Shown: positions 5,198 to 10,411 of the stretch, one piece after another
Position numbering within the stretch: the stretch's first letter is position 1
How the letters are laid out: each line of letters starts with the position of its first letter
Origin: Clostridiales bacterium
Lineage (GTDB): Bacteria; Bacillota; Clostridia; Christensenellales; Aristaeellaceae
DNA length: 11,799 bases
Reading direction: 5' to 3'
Assembly (NCBI GenBank): GCA_004557805.1
Contig: SFFS01000072.1
Span: 1 to 11,799 of the forward strand
The notes under the pieces: generated by a model
What the model was told of the DNA's origin: nothing
What the model saw: the letters and a program-made list of their open reading frames with translations, nothing else
The model's database searches: none
Position numbers and translations under genes: made by a program

Positions 5198-6690
5198 CAG
5201 TCCTCCAAACCCGTGACGCGCAGGAATTTCGCATAGGCCGCATCCCAGTCGGCGTCCTTTTCCGGCTGGAACGCGCGCACCTCGAACGAATTGCGCACGA
5301 CTTCGCGCAACTCGTCCAGATCGCGGATGGCGCCCAGCGCCATGGCCTGCATCAGCAGGTTGCCGATAGCCGTGCCCTCGCCGGGGCCGGCCAGCACGGG
5401 CCGGTCGATGGAGGAGGCCGTCATGCGGTTGAGCAGCACGTTGTTGCTGCCGCCGCCCACGATATGCAGGCAATCGATCTTCTCGCCGAGGATATCGCGC
5501 TCGAGGCGGTTGATCGCCCAGCGGTATTTCAGCGCGAGGCTTTCATAGATGGCGCGCGCGAACTGCGGGCGCGTTACCGGCACGGGCTGATCCGTCTCGC
5601 GGCAGTATTCCGCGATGCGCGCGGGCATGTCGCCCTGCGGCATGAAGCGGTCGTCGTCCGGATCGAAGAGCGAACGGAACGGCGTTTCCTTCTCGGCCAG
5701 CGCGGCCAGCGCTGCGAAATCCTCGCAATCGCCCTGCTTGAGCCAGTTGCGGCGGCATTCCTGGATGATCCACATGCCCATGATGTTCTTCAGCACGCGC
5801 GTGGTGCCGCATACGCCGCCCTCATTGGTGTAGTTGGCGTCCATTACGCCCCTGGAGACGACGGGCTTTTCGGTTTCCGCGCCCAGCAGCGACCAGGTGC
5901 CGGAGCTGATATACGCGAACCGGCTGCCCTTCGCCGCCGGCACGGAGGCCACGGCCGCCGCGGTGTCGTGCTGCGCGCCCGCGACGACGAGCGGCGCTTT
6001 TTTGAAGCCGAACTCCTCGCACAGCGCGGGAAGCAGCGGCCCGCGAACTTTTCCGGACTCATGCACGGGCTGGCAGATTTCCCTGGGAATGCCGAACGCC
6101 GAAAGGATTTCGGGCGACCAGCCGCGCGTGCGCGGATCGGACATCTGCCCGGTGGAGACGATGGAATATTCGCTCGCCTTCACGCCGGTGAGGTAATAGA
6201 TGAACAGGTCGGGAATGTGCAGAAGCGTCTTCGCGTTCTTCAGCGCCGCGTCGTTCTGCTCTTTGAGGGCGAGCAGCTGATAGAGCGTATTGAACTTCAT
6301 GAACGCAAGGCCGGTGTGCTCGAAAATCTGCTCTTTGGGCATGATCCTGAACGCTTTTTCCATCGCGTTGTCGGTCATTTTGTCGCGATAGTGGATGGGG
6401 TTGCCGAGCAGGCGTCCGTTTTCGTCGAGCAGGCCGAAGTCGACGCCCCATGTGTCGATGCCGATGGAATCCGGCTCGACGCCCGCCTGCGCGCATTTGA
6501 GCAGGCCGCGGCGCATTTCGGCGTACAGCCGCGGGAAGTCCCAATAGAACCGGTCGCCCATCTGTACCGGCTCGTTGGGGAAGCGGTGCATTTCCTGAAT
6601 GGTCAGTTTGCCGTCTTCCAAGGTGCCCAAAATGGCCCGGCCGTTGGAAGCGCCGTAGTCGAAGCCCAGAAGCTGGAGCCGCTTTGCCAT
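5197..6690 (-). CDS. rhaB: Rhamnulokinase (FGGY carbohydrate kinase)
   Basis: RhaB phosphorylates L-rhamnulose to L-rhamnulose 1-phosphate in the cytoplasm. The 497-residue protein has both FGGY halves: N-terminal LLGFDYGASNGRAILG (8-22, phosphate loop), SIGIDTWGVDFGLLDENG (75-92) and AGAQHDTAAAVAS with the likely catalytic Asp242; C-terminal SSGTWSLLGAE (262-272), HIVGGGSNN (409-417) and GPGEGTAIGN (435-444). The Trp/Asp pattern and overall length favour rhamnulokinase over xylulo- or glycerol kinase; substrate is inferred. Start: ATG with GGGAGGAA 7 to 8 nt upstream. It is the first gene of the operon containing mrnC, rlmB, yacP and sigH and overlaps mrnC by 1 nt. No other rhamnose genes are in view. 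Confidence 0.9.
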   Translation of the reverse strand: MAKRLQLLGFDYGASNGRAILGTLEDGKLTIQEMHRFPNEPVQMGDRFYWDFPRLYAEMRRGLLKCAQAGVEPDSIGIDTWGVDFGLLDENGRLLGNPIHYRDKMTDNAMEKAFRIMPKEQIFEHTGLAFMKFNTLYQLLALKEQNDAALKNAKTLLHIPDLFIYYLTGVKASEYSIVSTGQMSDPRTRGWSPEILSAFGIPREICQPVHESGKVRGPLLPALCEEFGFKKAPLVVAGAQHDTAAAVASVPAAKGSRFAYISSGTWSLLGAETEKPVVSRGVMDANYTNEGGVCGTTRVLKNIMGMWIIQECRRNWLKQGDCEDFAALAALAEKETPFRSLFDPDDDRFMPQGDMPARIAEYCRETDQPVPVTRPQFARAIYESLALKYRWAINRLERDILGEKIDCLHIVGGGSNNVLLNRMTASSIDRPVLAGPGEGTAIGNLLMQAMALGAIRDLDELREVVRNSFEVRAFQPEKDADWDAAYAKFLRVTGLED

Positions 6691-6708
6691 AACGATTCCT
6701 CCCGAATA

Positions 6709-6730
6709 AGCATAGTAAAGTCATTATGCT
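6709..6730. promoter_or_regulatory. Inverted repeat in the rhaB leader, possible operator
   Basis: AGCATA and TATGCT are perfect 6-bp arms 10 nt apart, just downstream of the rhaB -10 box, covering roughly +1 to +20. Position and spacing suit a dimeric repressor, but an RNA hairpin is also possible. The binding protein is unknown. Confidence 0.45.
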
Positions 6731-6732
6731 TT

Positions 6733-6761
6733 ATTCTATCAGAAACCCGCCGGCTTTTCAA
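6733..6761 (-). promoter_or_regulatory. Sigma-A promoter of the rhaB-mrnC-rlmB-yacP-sigH operon
   Basis: On the minus strand, TTGAAA (6761-6756) and TAGAAT (6738-6733) are 17 nt apart. The rhaB ATG lies 42 nt beyond the -10 box. Confidence 0.85.
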
Positions 6762-6870
6762 TGAGAAATGCGGGCGCGCGGACTCTTTTGACGGCGGCTT
6801 CGCCGCGCTGGGACGGCGCGGAGCGCCCATGCGGCGCAAAATCTTTACGCATAATTTATTGCAGAGGGGC

Positions 6871-6900
6871 TTGACGCGCGGCCTCATGATTCTTTATAAT
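6871..6900 (+). promoter_or_regulatory. Sigma-A promoter of the CNNM-gene leader transcript
   Basis: TTGACG (6871-6876) and a perfect TATAAT (6895-6900) are 18 nt apart. The predicted start is near 6907, about 180 nt before the CNNM start codon and upstream of a strong terminator. Confidence 0.85.
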
Positions 6901-6938
6901 CTCTGCCATCATGCAGAAAAAGGAGGCGATCGGCCGAA

Positions 6939-7007
6939 ATGGACGACGGAGACGCGATACCCAGACGAAGCGATTCGAAACGTTTATATAAAAAAGACGG
7001 GACATAG
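6939..7007 (+). CDS. Candidate 22-aa leader peptide
   Basis: ATG at 6939 opens a 22-codon frame reading MDDGDAIPRRSDSKRLYKKD then GT and TAG. The TAG (7005-7007) falls in the ascending arm of the terminator. AGGAGG lies at 6921-6926 but 12 nt from the ATG, longer than ideal. The peptide is acidic with a proline at its start and basic afterwards, loosely recalling the E. coli MgtL leader peptide. A second frame from 6911 (26 codons, very basic) has no ribosome site. Translation is unproven. Confidence 0.3.
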   Translation: MDDGDAIPRRSDSKRLYKKDGT

Positions 7008-7048
7008 CCCGCGCGCCGGCCGGCGCGCGGGGTGTGTCTTTTATTTTT
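7001..7048. terminator. Strong, potentially bidirectional terminator in the CNNM leader
   Basis: A perfect 24-nt palindrome of C and G (7008-7031) is extended by GACATAG (7001-7007) pairing with GTGTGTC (7032-7038), with one G-G mismatch and one wobble. TTTTATTTTTT follows on the plus strand. On the minus strand a run of T (complement of 6990-6996) also follows. It lies 41 nt before the CNNM start codon. Confidence 0.88.
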
Positions 7049-7088
7049 TATGCGCTGAAACGTCTGATAAAGAAAGAGGTATTCTGTC

Positions 7089-8429
7089 ATGGGGGATTCC
7101 ATTATCCTGCTGCTGTTGCTGCAAATTCTGCTCATCGCGCTCAACGCCGTGTTCGCCAGCGCTGAAATCGCCGTGCTTTCTCTGAACGAGACGAAGCTCG
7201 AACGCATGGCGCAGCAGGGAAACCGCCGCGCCCGCCGGCTGTTTCGGCTCACGCGCGAACCGGCGCGCTTTCTGGCCACGATTCAGGTGGCCATTACGCT
7301 CTCCGGCTTTCTGGGAAGCGCGTTTGCGGCGGAGAATTTTTCCGATCCGCTGGTGAACTGGGTGATTGGCCTTGGCGTGGGCGTTCCGCGCAGGACGCTC
7401 GATGCGGCTGCGGTGGTGCTCATTACGCTGATCCTGTCGTATTTTACGCTGATCTTCGGCGAACTGGTGCCCAAGCGCGTCGCGATGAAAAAATCCGAGC
7501 AGATCGCGCTGGGCGTATCCGGCGTGATCGGCGGCATTTCCGTGCTGTTCAAGCCGGTCGTTTCGTTTCTTTCGCTTTCCACCAACGCGGTGCTGCGCCT
7601 GATGGGCATTGCGCCGGAGGAGACGCAGGAGCAGGTGGGCGAGGAAGAAATCCGCATGATGGTGGACGCGGGCAGCGAAAAGGGCACCATCGGCCATCAG
7701 GAAAAGGAGTTCATTCAGAACGTCTTTGAATTCAACGATATTACGGCCGGCGATATCGCGACCCACCGCACCGACGTGGCGGCGCTCTGGCTGGAGGACG
7801 GAGAGGAAGTCTGGGCGAAAACGATCCGCGAGAGCCGTCACACGCTGTTCCCCGTATGCGACGGTTCGCCCGATCAGGTGACGGGCGTTCTCAACGCCAA
7901 GGATTATTTTCGCCTCGAGAAAAAGAGCCGAGAGGAAGTTCTTGCAAAGGCTGTGCATCCGGCCTATTTCGTCCCGGAAACGATCAAGGCGGACGTGCTT
8001 TTTCGCAACATGAAGCGCACGCGCAACCGGATGGCCGTCATTTTGGACGAATACGGCGGAATGGTCGGCGTCGCGACGTATAACGACCTGATCGAAGCAC
8101 TGGTGGGCGATCTGGACGACGAGCCGGAGGGCGCGCACAGCGGCGAGCCGCGCATCGCGCGCGCCGATGAAAACACATGGGTGCTCACCGGAAACGTGGA
8201 GCTGCGCGATATCGAGGAGGCGACGGGGCTCAGGCTGGAATCGGACGAATACGATACGTTTACAGGGCTTGTGTTCGACGCGCTGGGCGCCGTCCCGTGC
8301 GACGGCGAGCAGGCCATCGATCTGGAGCTGCCGAACATGACGGTGCATGTCAGCCGGGTGCGGGAACATCAGATTCAGGAAGCCGTGCTGCGGCTCAGAC
8401 CCGCGCAGACGGAAAGCCTGCCCGGCTGA
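7089..8429 (+). CDS. CNNM/CorC-family membrane protein with CBS domains (hemolysin-family, HlyC/CorC)
   Basis: The 446-residue protein has the three-part layout of the CNNM/CorC family, linked to Mg2+ or other divalent-cation transport. Residues 1-165 form the DUF21/CNNM membrane domain, with hydrophobic segments near 4-24, 60-80, 104-126 and 138-160 and the motif NAVFASAEIAVLSLNETKLE (19-38) plus FGELVPKRVAM (123-133). Two CBS domains follow (about 217-275 and 285-340, with VILDEYGGMVGVATYNDLIE), which bind adenine nucleotides in relatives. The last part (about 355-437) is the CorC_HlyC domain. Start: ATG with AGAGGT 8 nt upstream. Hemolysin is an old family label and does not imply toxicity. 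Expression probably depends on reading past the terminator at 7001-7048. The transported ion is not determinable. Confidence 0.93.
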   Translation: MGDSIILLLLLQILLIALNAVFASAEIAVLSLNETKLERMAQQGNRRARRLFRLTREPARFLATIQVAITLSGFLGSAFAAENFSDPLVNWVIGLGVGVPRRTLDAAAVVLITLILSYFTLIFGELVPKRVAMKKSEQIALGVSGVIGGISVLFKPVVSFLSLSTNAVLRLMGIAPEETQEQVGEEEIRMMVDAGSEKGTIGHQEKEFIQNVFEFNDITAGDIATHRTDVAALWLEDGEEVWAKTIRESRHTLFPVCDGSPDQVTGVLNAKDYFRLEKKSREEVLAKAVHPAYFVPETIKADVLFRNMKRTRNRMAVILDEYGGMVGVATYNDLIEALVGDLDDEPEGAHSGEPRIARADENTWVLTGNVELRDIEEATGLRLESDEYDTFTGLVFDALGAVPCDGEQAIDLELPNMTVHVSRVREHQIQEAVLRLRPAQTESLPG

Positions 8430-8438
8430 CGCGCTCTG

Positions 8439-8490
8439 TTTTCCGGCGGCGCGAAGCGCCCCGAAAAGGAACGCGGTTGAGCCGCGCTCC
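8439..8490. repeat. Double hairpin after the CNNM-family gene
   Basis: The first hairpin has TTTTC-GG-GGCGC pairing with GCGCC-CC-GAAAA around GAA (8439-8467, two bulged C). The second has GGA-CGCGG pairing with CCGCG-TCC around TTGAG (8469-8490). No T-tract follows, so an intrinsic terminator is uncertain. The GGCGC-N3-GCGCC core (8448-8460) recurs at 685, 810 and 6815. Confidence 0.6.
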
Positions 8491-8502
8491 CTCAGCCGTT
8501 GC

Positions 8503-8531
8503 TTGCCATCGGTCCGCGCGGCGGCTACAAT
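8503..8531 (+). promoter_or_regulatory. Promoter of the XRE-family gene
   Basis: TTGCCA (8503-8508) and TACAAT (8526-8531) are 17 nt apart, with the start codon 32 nt further on. Confidence 0.75.
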
Positions 8532-8562
8532 GACGGCATTGAAACGAACGGAGGGAACCGCG

Positions 8563-9597
8563 ATGGATATTGGAAAGCAGATCAAATGCTGCCGCCTGCG
8601 CGCCAATCTTACGCAGGAAAAGCTGGCCGAGGCCGTGCACGTCACGCCGCAGGCCGTGAGCAAATGGGAACTGGGGCAGGCGCTGCCGGATATCGCGCTG
8701 CTGCCCGATCTTTCCAGCGTGCTGGGCGTACGCATCGACGAGCTGTTTGAAAGCCCGGAGGAAACGCACCTGCGCCGCATCGAAGCGATGATCGAGCGCG
8801 AGCCGATGCTCTCCCGCGCCGATTTCGATTATGCCGTGGCGCGGCTGACGGAGTGCATGCGCAAGCCCGAAATGCAGGGCCGGTGCCTGACGATGCTGGC
8901 CGAGCTGCATTTCGGCCGCAGCGAAGCGTACGCCTCGCGGGCGGCCGAATACGCGCGCCGGGCGCTGGCGGTTGAGCCGGAGAACTTCGACGCGCACTCG
9001 CTGCTGTTCAAGGCCATGCGCGGCGTGCTGCCCGACTGGTGCTATTCCAACCATGCGCGGCTGGCCGAGTATTACCGGGCGTTCGTCGATGCGCACCCCG
9101 ATTACAGGCCGGGCTATCTCTGGCTGCTCGACGCGCTGCTGCCCGACCGGCGGCTGGAGGAGGCGCGCGCTGTTCTGGCGGCGCTTCGCGCCCGCTTTGA
9201 CTGCTATCAGGCCGACTACTATGAAGGCTGGCTGCGCTATTGCGAGGGCGATTTTGCCGGGGCCGAGCGCGTCTGGGTGGAAATGACCGAAAAGCACGCC
9301 GATAACTGGTATGCCTGGAGCTGCCGCGGCGACGCGTACGCCCACCGCGCGATGTACGGAGAGGCCGCCGCGATGTACCGCGAGGCGGAGAAGCGACAGA
9401 CCGCCCCGCGGCTGGCCGACAATGAGGACAGCATCGCGCAGCTGTGCCGCATGCAGGGCGACTGGCAGGGCGCGATAGACGCATACCGGCGCGTGCTCGA
9501 GATTCTGCGCGAGGACTGGAAACTCACCGAGGGCGAAACCGTGCGCGGCTATGAGGAAAATATCGCCGAATGCCGCAGGAAACTGGAAACGTCCTGA
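8563..9597 (+). CDS. XRE-family helix-turn-helix protein with helical (TPR-like) repeats
   Basis: The 344-residue protein begins with a Cro/CI-type DNA-binding domain (about 4-62): IKCCRLRANLTQEKLAEAVH, then TPQAVSKWELGQALPDIALL, with the recognition helix near 28-38. The rest is helical and looks like tetratricopeptide repeats (AAEYARRALAVEPENFDAHS, LEEARAVLAALRARFDCYQA, DFAGAERVWVEMTEKHADNW, WQGAIDAYRRVLEI), suited to binding a peptide or protein partner. Start: ATG with GGAGGG 7 nt upstream; the frame is open earlier but overlaps the promoter and the end of the previous gene. Targets are unknown. The small membrane-protein gene 88 nt downstream has its own promoter. It is probably a cytoplasmic one-component regulator; the ligand cannot be told. 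Confidence 0.87.
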   Translation: MDIGKQIKCCRLRANLTQEKLAEAVHVTPQAVSKWELGQALPDIALLPDLSSVLGVRIDELFESPEETHLRRIEAMIEREPMLSRADFDYAVARLTECMRKPEMQGRCLTMLAELHFGRSEAYASRAAEYARRALAVEPENFDAHSLLFKAMRGVLPDWCYSNHARLAEYYRAFVDAHPDYRPGYLWLLDALLPDRRLEEARAVLAALRARFDCYQADYYEGWLRYCEGDFAGAERVWVEMTEKHADNWYAWSCRGDAYAHRAMYGEAAAMYREAEKRQTAPRLADNEDSIAQLCRMQGDWQGAIDAYRRVLEILREDWKLTEGETVRGYEENIAECRRKLETS

Positions 9598-9637
9598 GGC
9601 GTATCTGAACTGCCGCCCTTTCCTTTTTCGGATATAC
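9598..9637 (+). repeat. GGCGTATC...CTGCCG...GATAYAC cassette, copy A
   Basis: This begins directly after the XRE stop codon: GGCGTATC, CTGCCGCC (9610-9617), a pyrimidine run, then GGATATAC. The same order occurs at 9902-9954. GTATC and GATATAC make imperfect inverted ends. Confidence 0.55.
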
Positions 9638-9654
9638 CCTGATATCGACGAATG

Positions 9655-9663
9655 TGGTATAAT
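9655..9663 (+). promoter_or_regulatory. Extended -10 promoter of the 56-aa membrane protein gene
   Basis: TGGTATAAT gives a perfect -10 box with the TG extension; no good -35 box is seen at 16 to 18 nt. The start point would fall just before the AAGGAGG ribosome site (9671-9677), giving a very short leader. Confidence 0.6.
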
Positions 9664-9685
9664 GAAATTAAAGGAGGGTGAACCA

Positions 9686-9856
9686 ATGATCATATTAACG
9701 ATGTTGATTATCGTCATCATGCTGCTGATGTGGTTGGGGCTCGCCAGTCTTGGCGTGCAGTTTTCTGACACGATAGGCTGGCTTTTATTCTTGGCTGCGA
9801 TTGCCGTAGTGTTTGCTCTTTATGCCTTGATCTCCGGATGGTTCAAACGCTTTTAA
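9686..9856 (+). CDS. Small membrane protein of unknown function (56 aa)
   Basis: The ATG is 8 nt after AAGGAGG, an excellent ribosome site, and excludes the longer upstream frame. The protein has two hydrophobic segments (about 2-26, MIILTMLIIVIMLLMWLGLA at the start, and 33-52) and a basic end, WFKRF. Two membrane spans with a short turn (GVQFSDT) would put both ends on the same side, probably the cytoplasm by the positive-inside rule. I do not recognise the family. It lies between two copies of the GTATC/CTGCCG/GATAYAC cassette and downstream of the XRE gene. Lower GC and many Ile/Leu codons are as expected for membrane sequence. That it is a real gene is supported by the ribosome site and promoter; its role is unknown. 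Confidence 0.75.
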   Translation: MIILTMLIIVIMLLMWLGLASLGVQFSDTIGWLLFLAAIAVVFALYALISGWFKRF

Positions 9857-9878
9857 TCCGAAAAAGCTTCTTTGCGCG

Positions 9879-9954
9879 CTGCCGCCTTCGATACACCTCA
9901 GGGCGTATCGGAAAAATTCATTCGAGCTGCCGTCTCTTCCTTTTCCCGATACAC
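9879..9954 (+). repeat. GTATC/CTGCCG/GATACAC cassette, copies B and C
   Basis: CTGCCGCCTTCGATACAC (9879-9896) is followed by GGGCGTATCGG (9901-9911) and CTGCCG (9927-9932) to CCGATACAC (9946-9954). CGATACACC (9889-9897) and GGCGTATCG (9902-9910) pair as a hairpin with one mismatch and loop TCAG; GTATCGG (9905-9911) and CCGATAC (9946-9952) are perfect 7-bp inverted ends, so two structures compete. Confidence 0.6.
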
Positions 9955-10014
9955 ACTAACGGAACCTTAATTCGCATAGGGGCCTTCTTTTCACCGATTT
10001 AGCATGAAAACCGC

Positions 10015-10020
10015 TATACT
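10015..10020 (+). promoter_or_regulatory. Possible -10 box of the 52-aa protein gene
   Basis: TATACT lies 49 nt before the start codon. No convincing -35 hexamer is present at normal spacing, so this is tentative. Confidence 0.3.
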
Positions 10021-10068
10021 GTAGTTAGTGAAAGTTCGATTCATTTCATGGAACAGGAGTGATTTTTC

Positions 10069-10227
10069 ATGCCGAGCAAGGCTTATCTCGAAGCGAAAAA
10101 GGAATTTATCAACTGTCTGTGCATGTCGATTATCGGGCTGGGCGTTCCGGTCGTGATAGCGTTTCGGGAATGGTGGCCCATTATGAAAGCCGAGAAGGCG
10201 AAGGAACAGGCCGCCGTTCAGGGCTGA
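10069..10227 (+). CDS. Small single-span membrane protein of unknown function (52 aa)
   Basis: The ATG at 10069 follows AGGAG (10055-10059) by 9 nt. The product starts MPSKAYLEAKKEFINCLCMS, has one hydrophobic segment (about 14-32, including IIGLGVPVVIAF), then REWWPIM and a highly charged helical tail, KAEKAKEQAA. It is likely a small inner-membrane protein with a cytoplasmic charged tail. I do not recognise it. A clean intrinsic terminator begins 24 nt after its stop, so the unit looks like a complete small transcript. The distinct start site, ribosome site and terminator support a real gene. It follows the repeat cassette at 9879-9954, as the 56-aa gene follows copy A, but the two proteins are not clearly related. 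Confidence 0.65.
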   Translation: MPSKAYLEAKKEFINCLCMSIIGLGVPVVIAFREWWPIMKAEKAKEQAAVQG

Positions 10228-10250
10228 CGGAAAACATTCGAATATGTGCA

Positions 10251-10284
10251 GGAAGGGCCGCGACGCGGCTCTTTCCGTTTTTTT
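10251..10284 (+). terminator. Intrinsic terminator after the 52-aa gene
   Basis: GGAAGGGCCGC (10251-10261) pairs with GCGGCTCTTTCC (10265-10276) around GAC in an 11-bp stem with wobbles, followed by G and seven T (10278-10284). Confidence 0.9.
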
Positions 10285-10325
10285 GGAAAAAGACGAGAGA
10301 ACGGGTTCCGCGCGGATTGGCGTAC

Positions 10326-10350
10326 AGAAAAAGGGCCGCAATGCGGCCCT
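10326..10350 (-). terminator. Intrinsic terminator of the 3-hydroxyacyl-CoA dehydrogenase gene
   Basis: On the minus strand, AGGGCCGC-ATT-GCGGCCCT (10350-10332) is followed by TTTTC. It lies about 60 nt after the stop codon, back to back with the terminator of the convergent small gene. Confidence 0.88.
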
Positions 10351-10411
10351 GAATTCGAATCAGATCCGGCGGCATGTGCGGAAGAAACCTGTCTTCCCCG
10401 CCGCCGGTTTA

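Larger units (their letters stand above)
6907..7048 (+). promoter_or_regulatory. Candidate attenuation leader (about 140 nt) of the CNNM-family gene
   Basis: The span runs from the predicted start point to the end of an intrinsic terminator, all upstream of the CNNM start codon. Near its 5' end is a small hairpin TCTGC-CATCAT-GCAGA (6902-6917), then AGGAGG, a short ORF and the terminator. If the terminator works, most transcripts end after about 140 nt unless something prevents it. I could not match it to a known riboswitch class: the conserved cores of M-box and yybP-ykoY are not visible. A stand-alone small RNA is the main alternative. Confidence 0.45.
6691..7088. other. Divergent regulatory region between rhaB and the CNNM-family gene
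   Basis: This 398-nt stretch contains the rhaB leader with an inverted repeat (6709-6730) and promoter (6733-6761), two small GC-rich hairpins (GCGGC-TTC-GCCGC at 6794-6806 and GGCGC-GGA-GCGCC at 6815-6827), the rightward promoter (6871-6900), a candidate leader ORF (6939-7007) and a strong terminator (7001-7048). Confidence 0.8.

Noticed and set aside
6911..6991. 26-codon ORF (MQKKEAIGRNGRRRR...) in the CNNM leader
   Set aside because: It has no ribosome site before its ATG; the AGGAGG lies inside it and serves, if anything, the ORF at 6939.
6907..7048. M-box or yybP-ykoY metal riboswitch before the CNNM gene
   Set aside because: I could not find the conserved core sequences of either class, and the region before the terminator is too short for an M-box. 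It is kept only as an unclassified leader.
5464..7185. 573-codon open frame on the plus strand across rhaB
   Set aside because: It is antisense to rhaB and continues through two promoters and a terminator; no recognisable domain.
7089..8429. Hemolysin toxin
   Set aside because: The hemolysin label for CBS/CorC proteins is historical. The domains point to ion homeostasis, not a secreted toxin.
7041..8780. 579-codon open frame on the minus strand across the CNNM gene
   Set aside because: It is antisense to a gene with clear membrane and CBS motifs and spans the promoter of the XRE gene.
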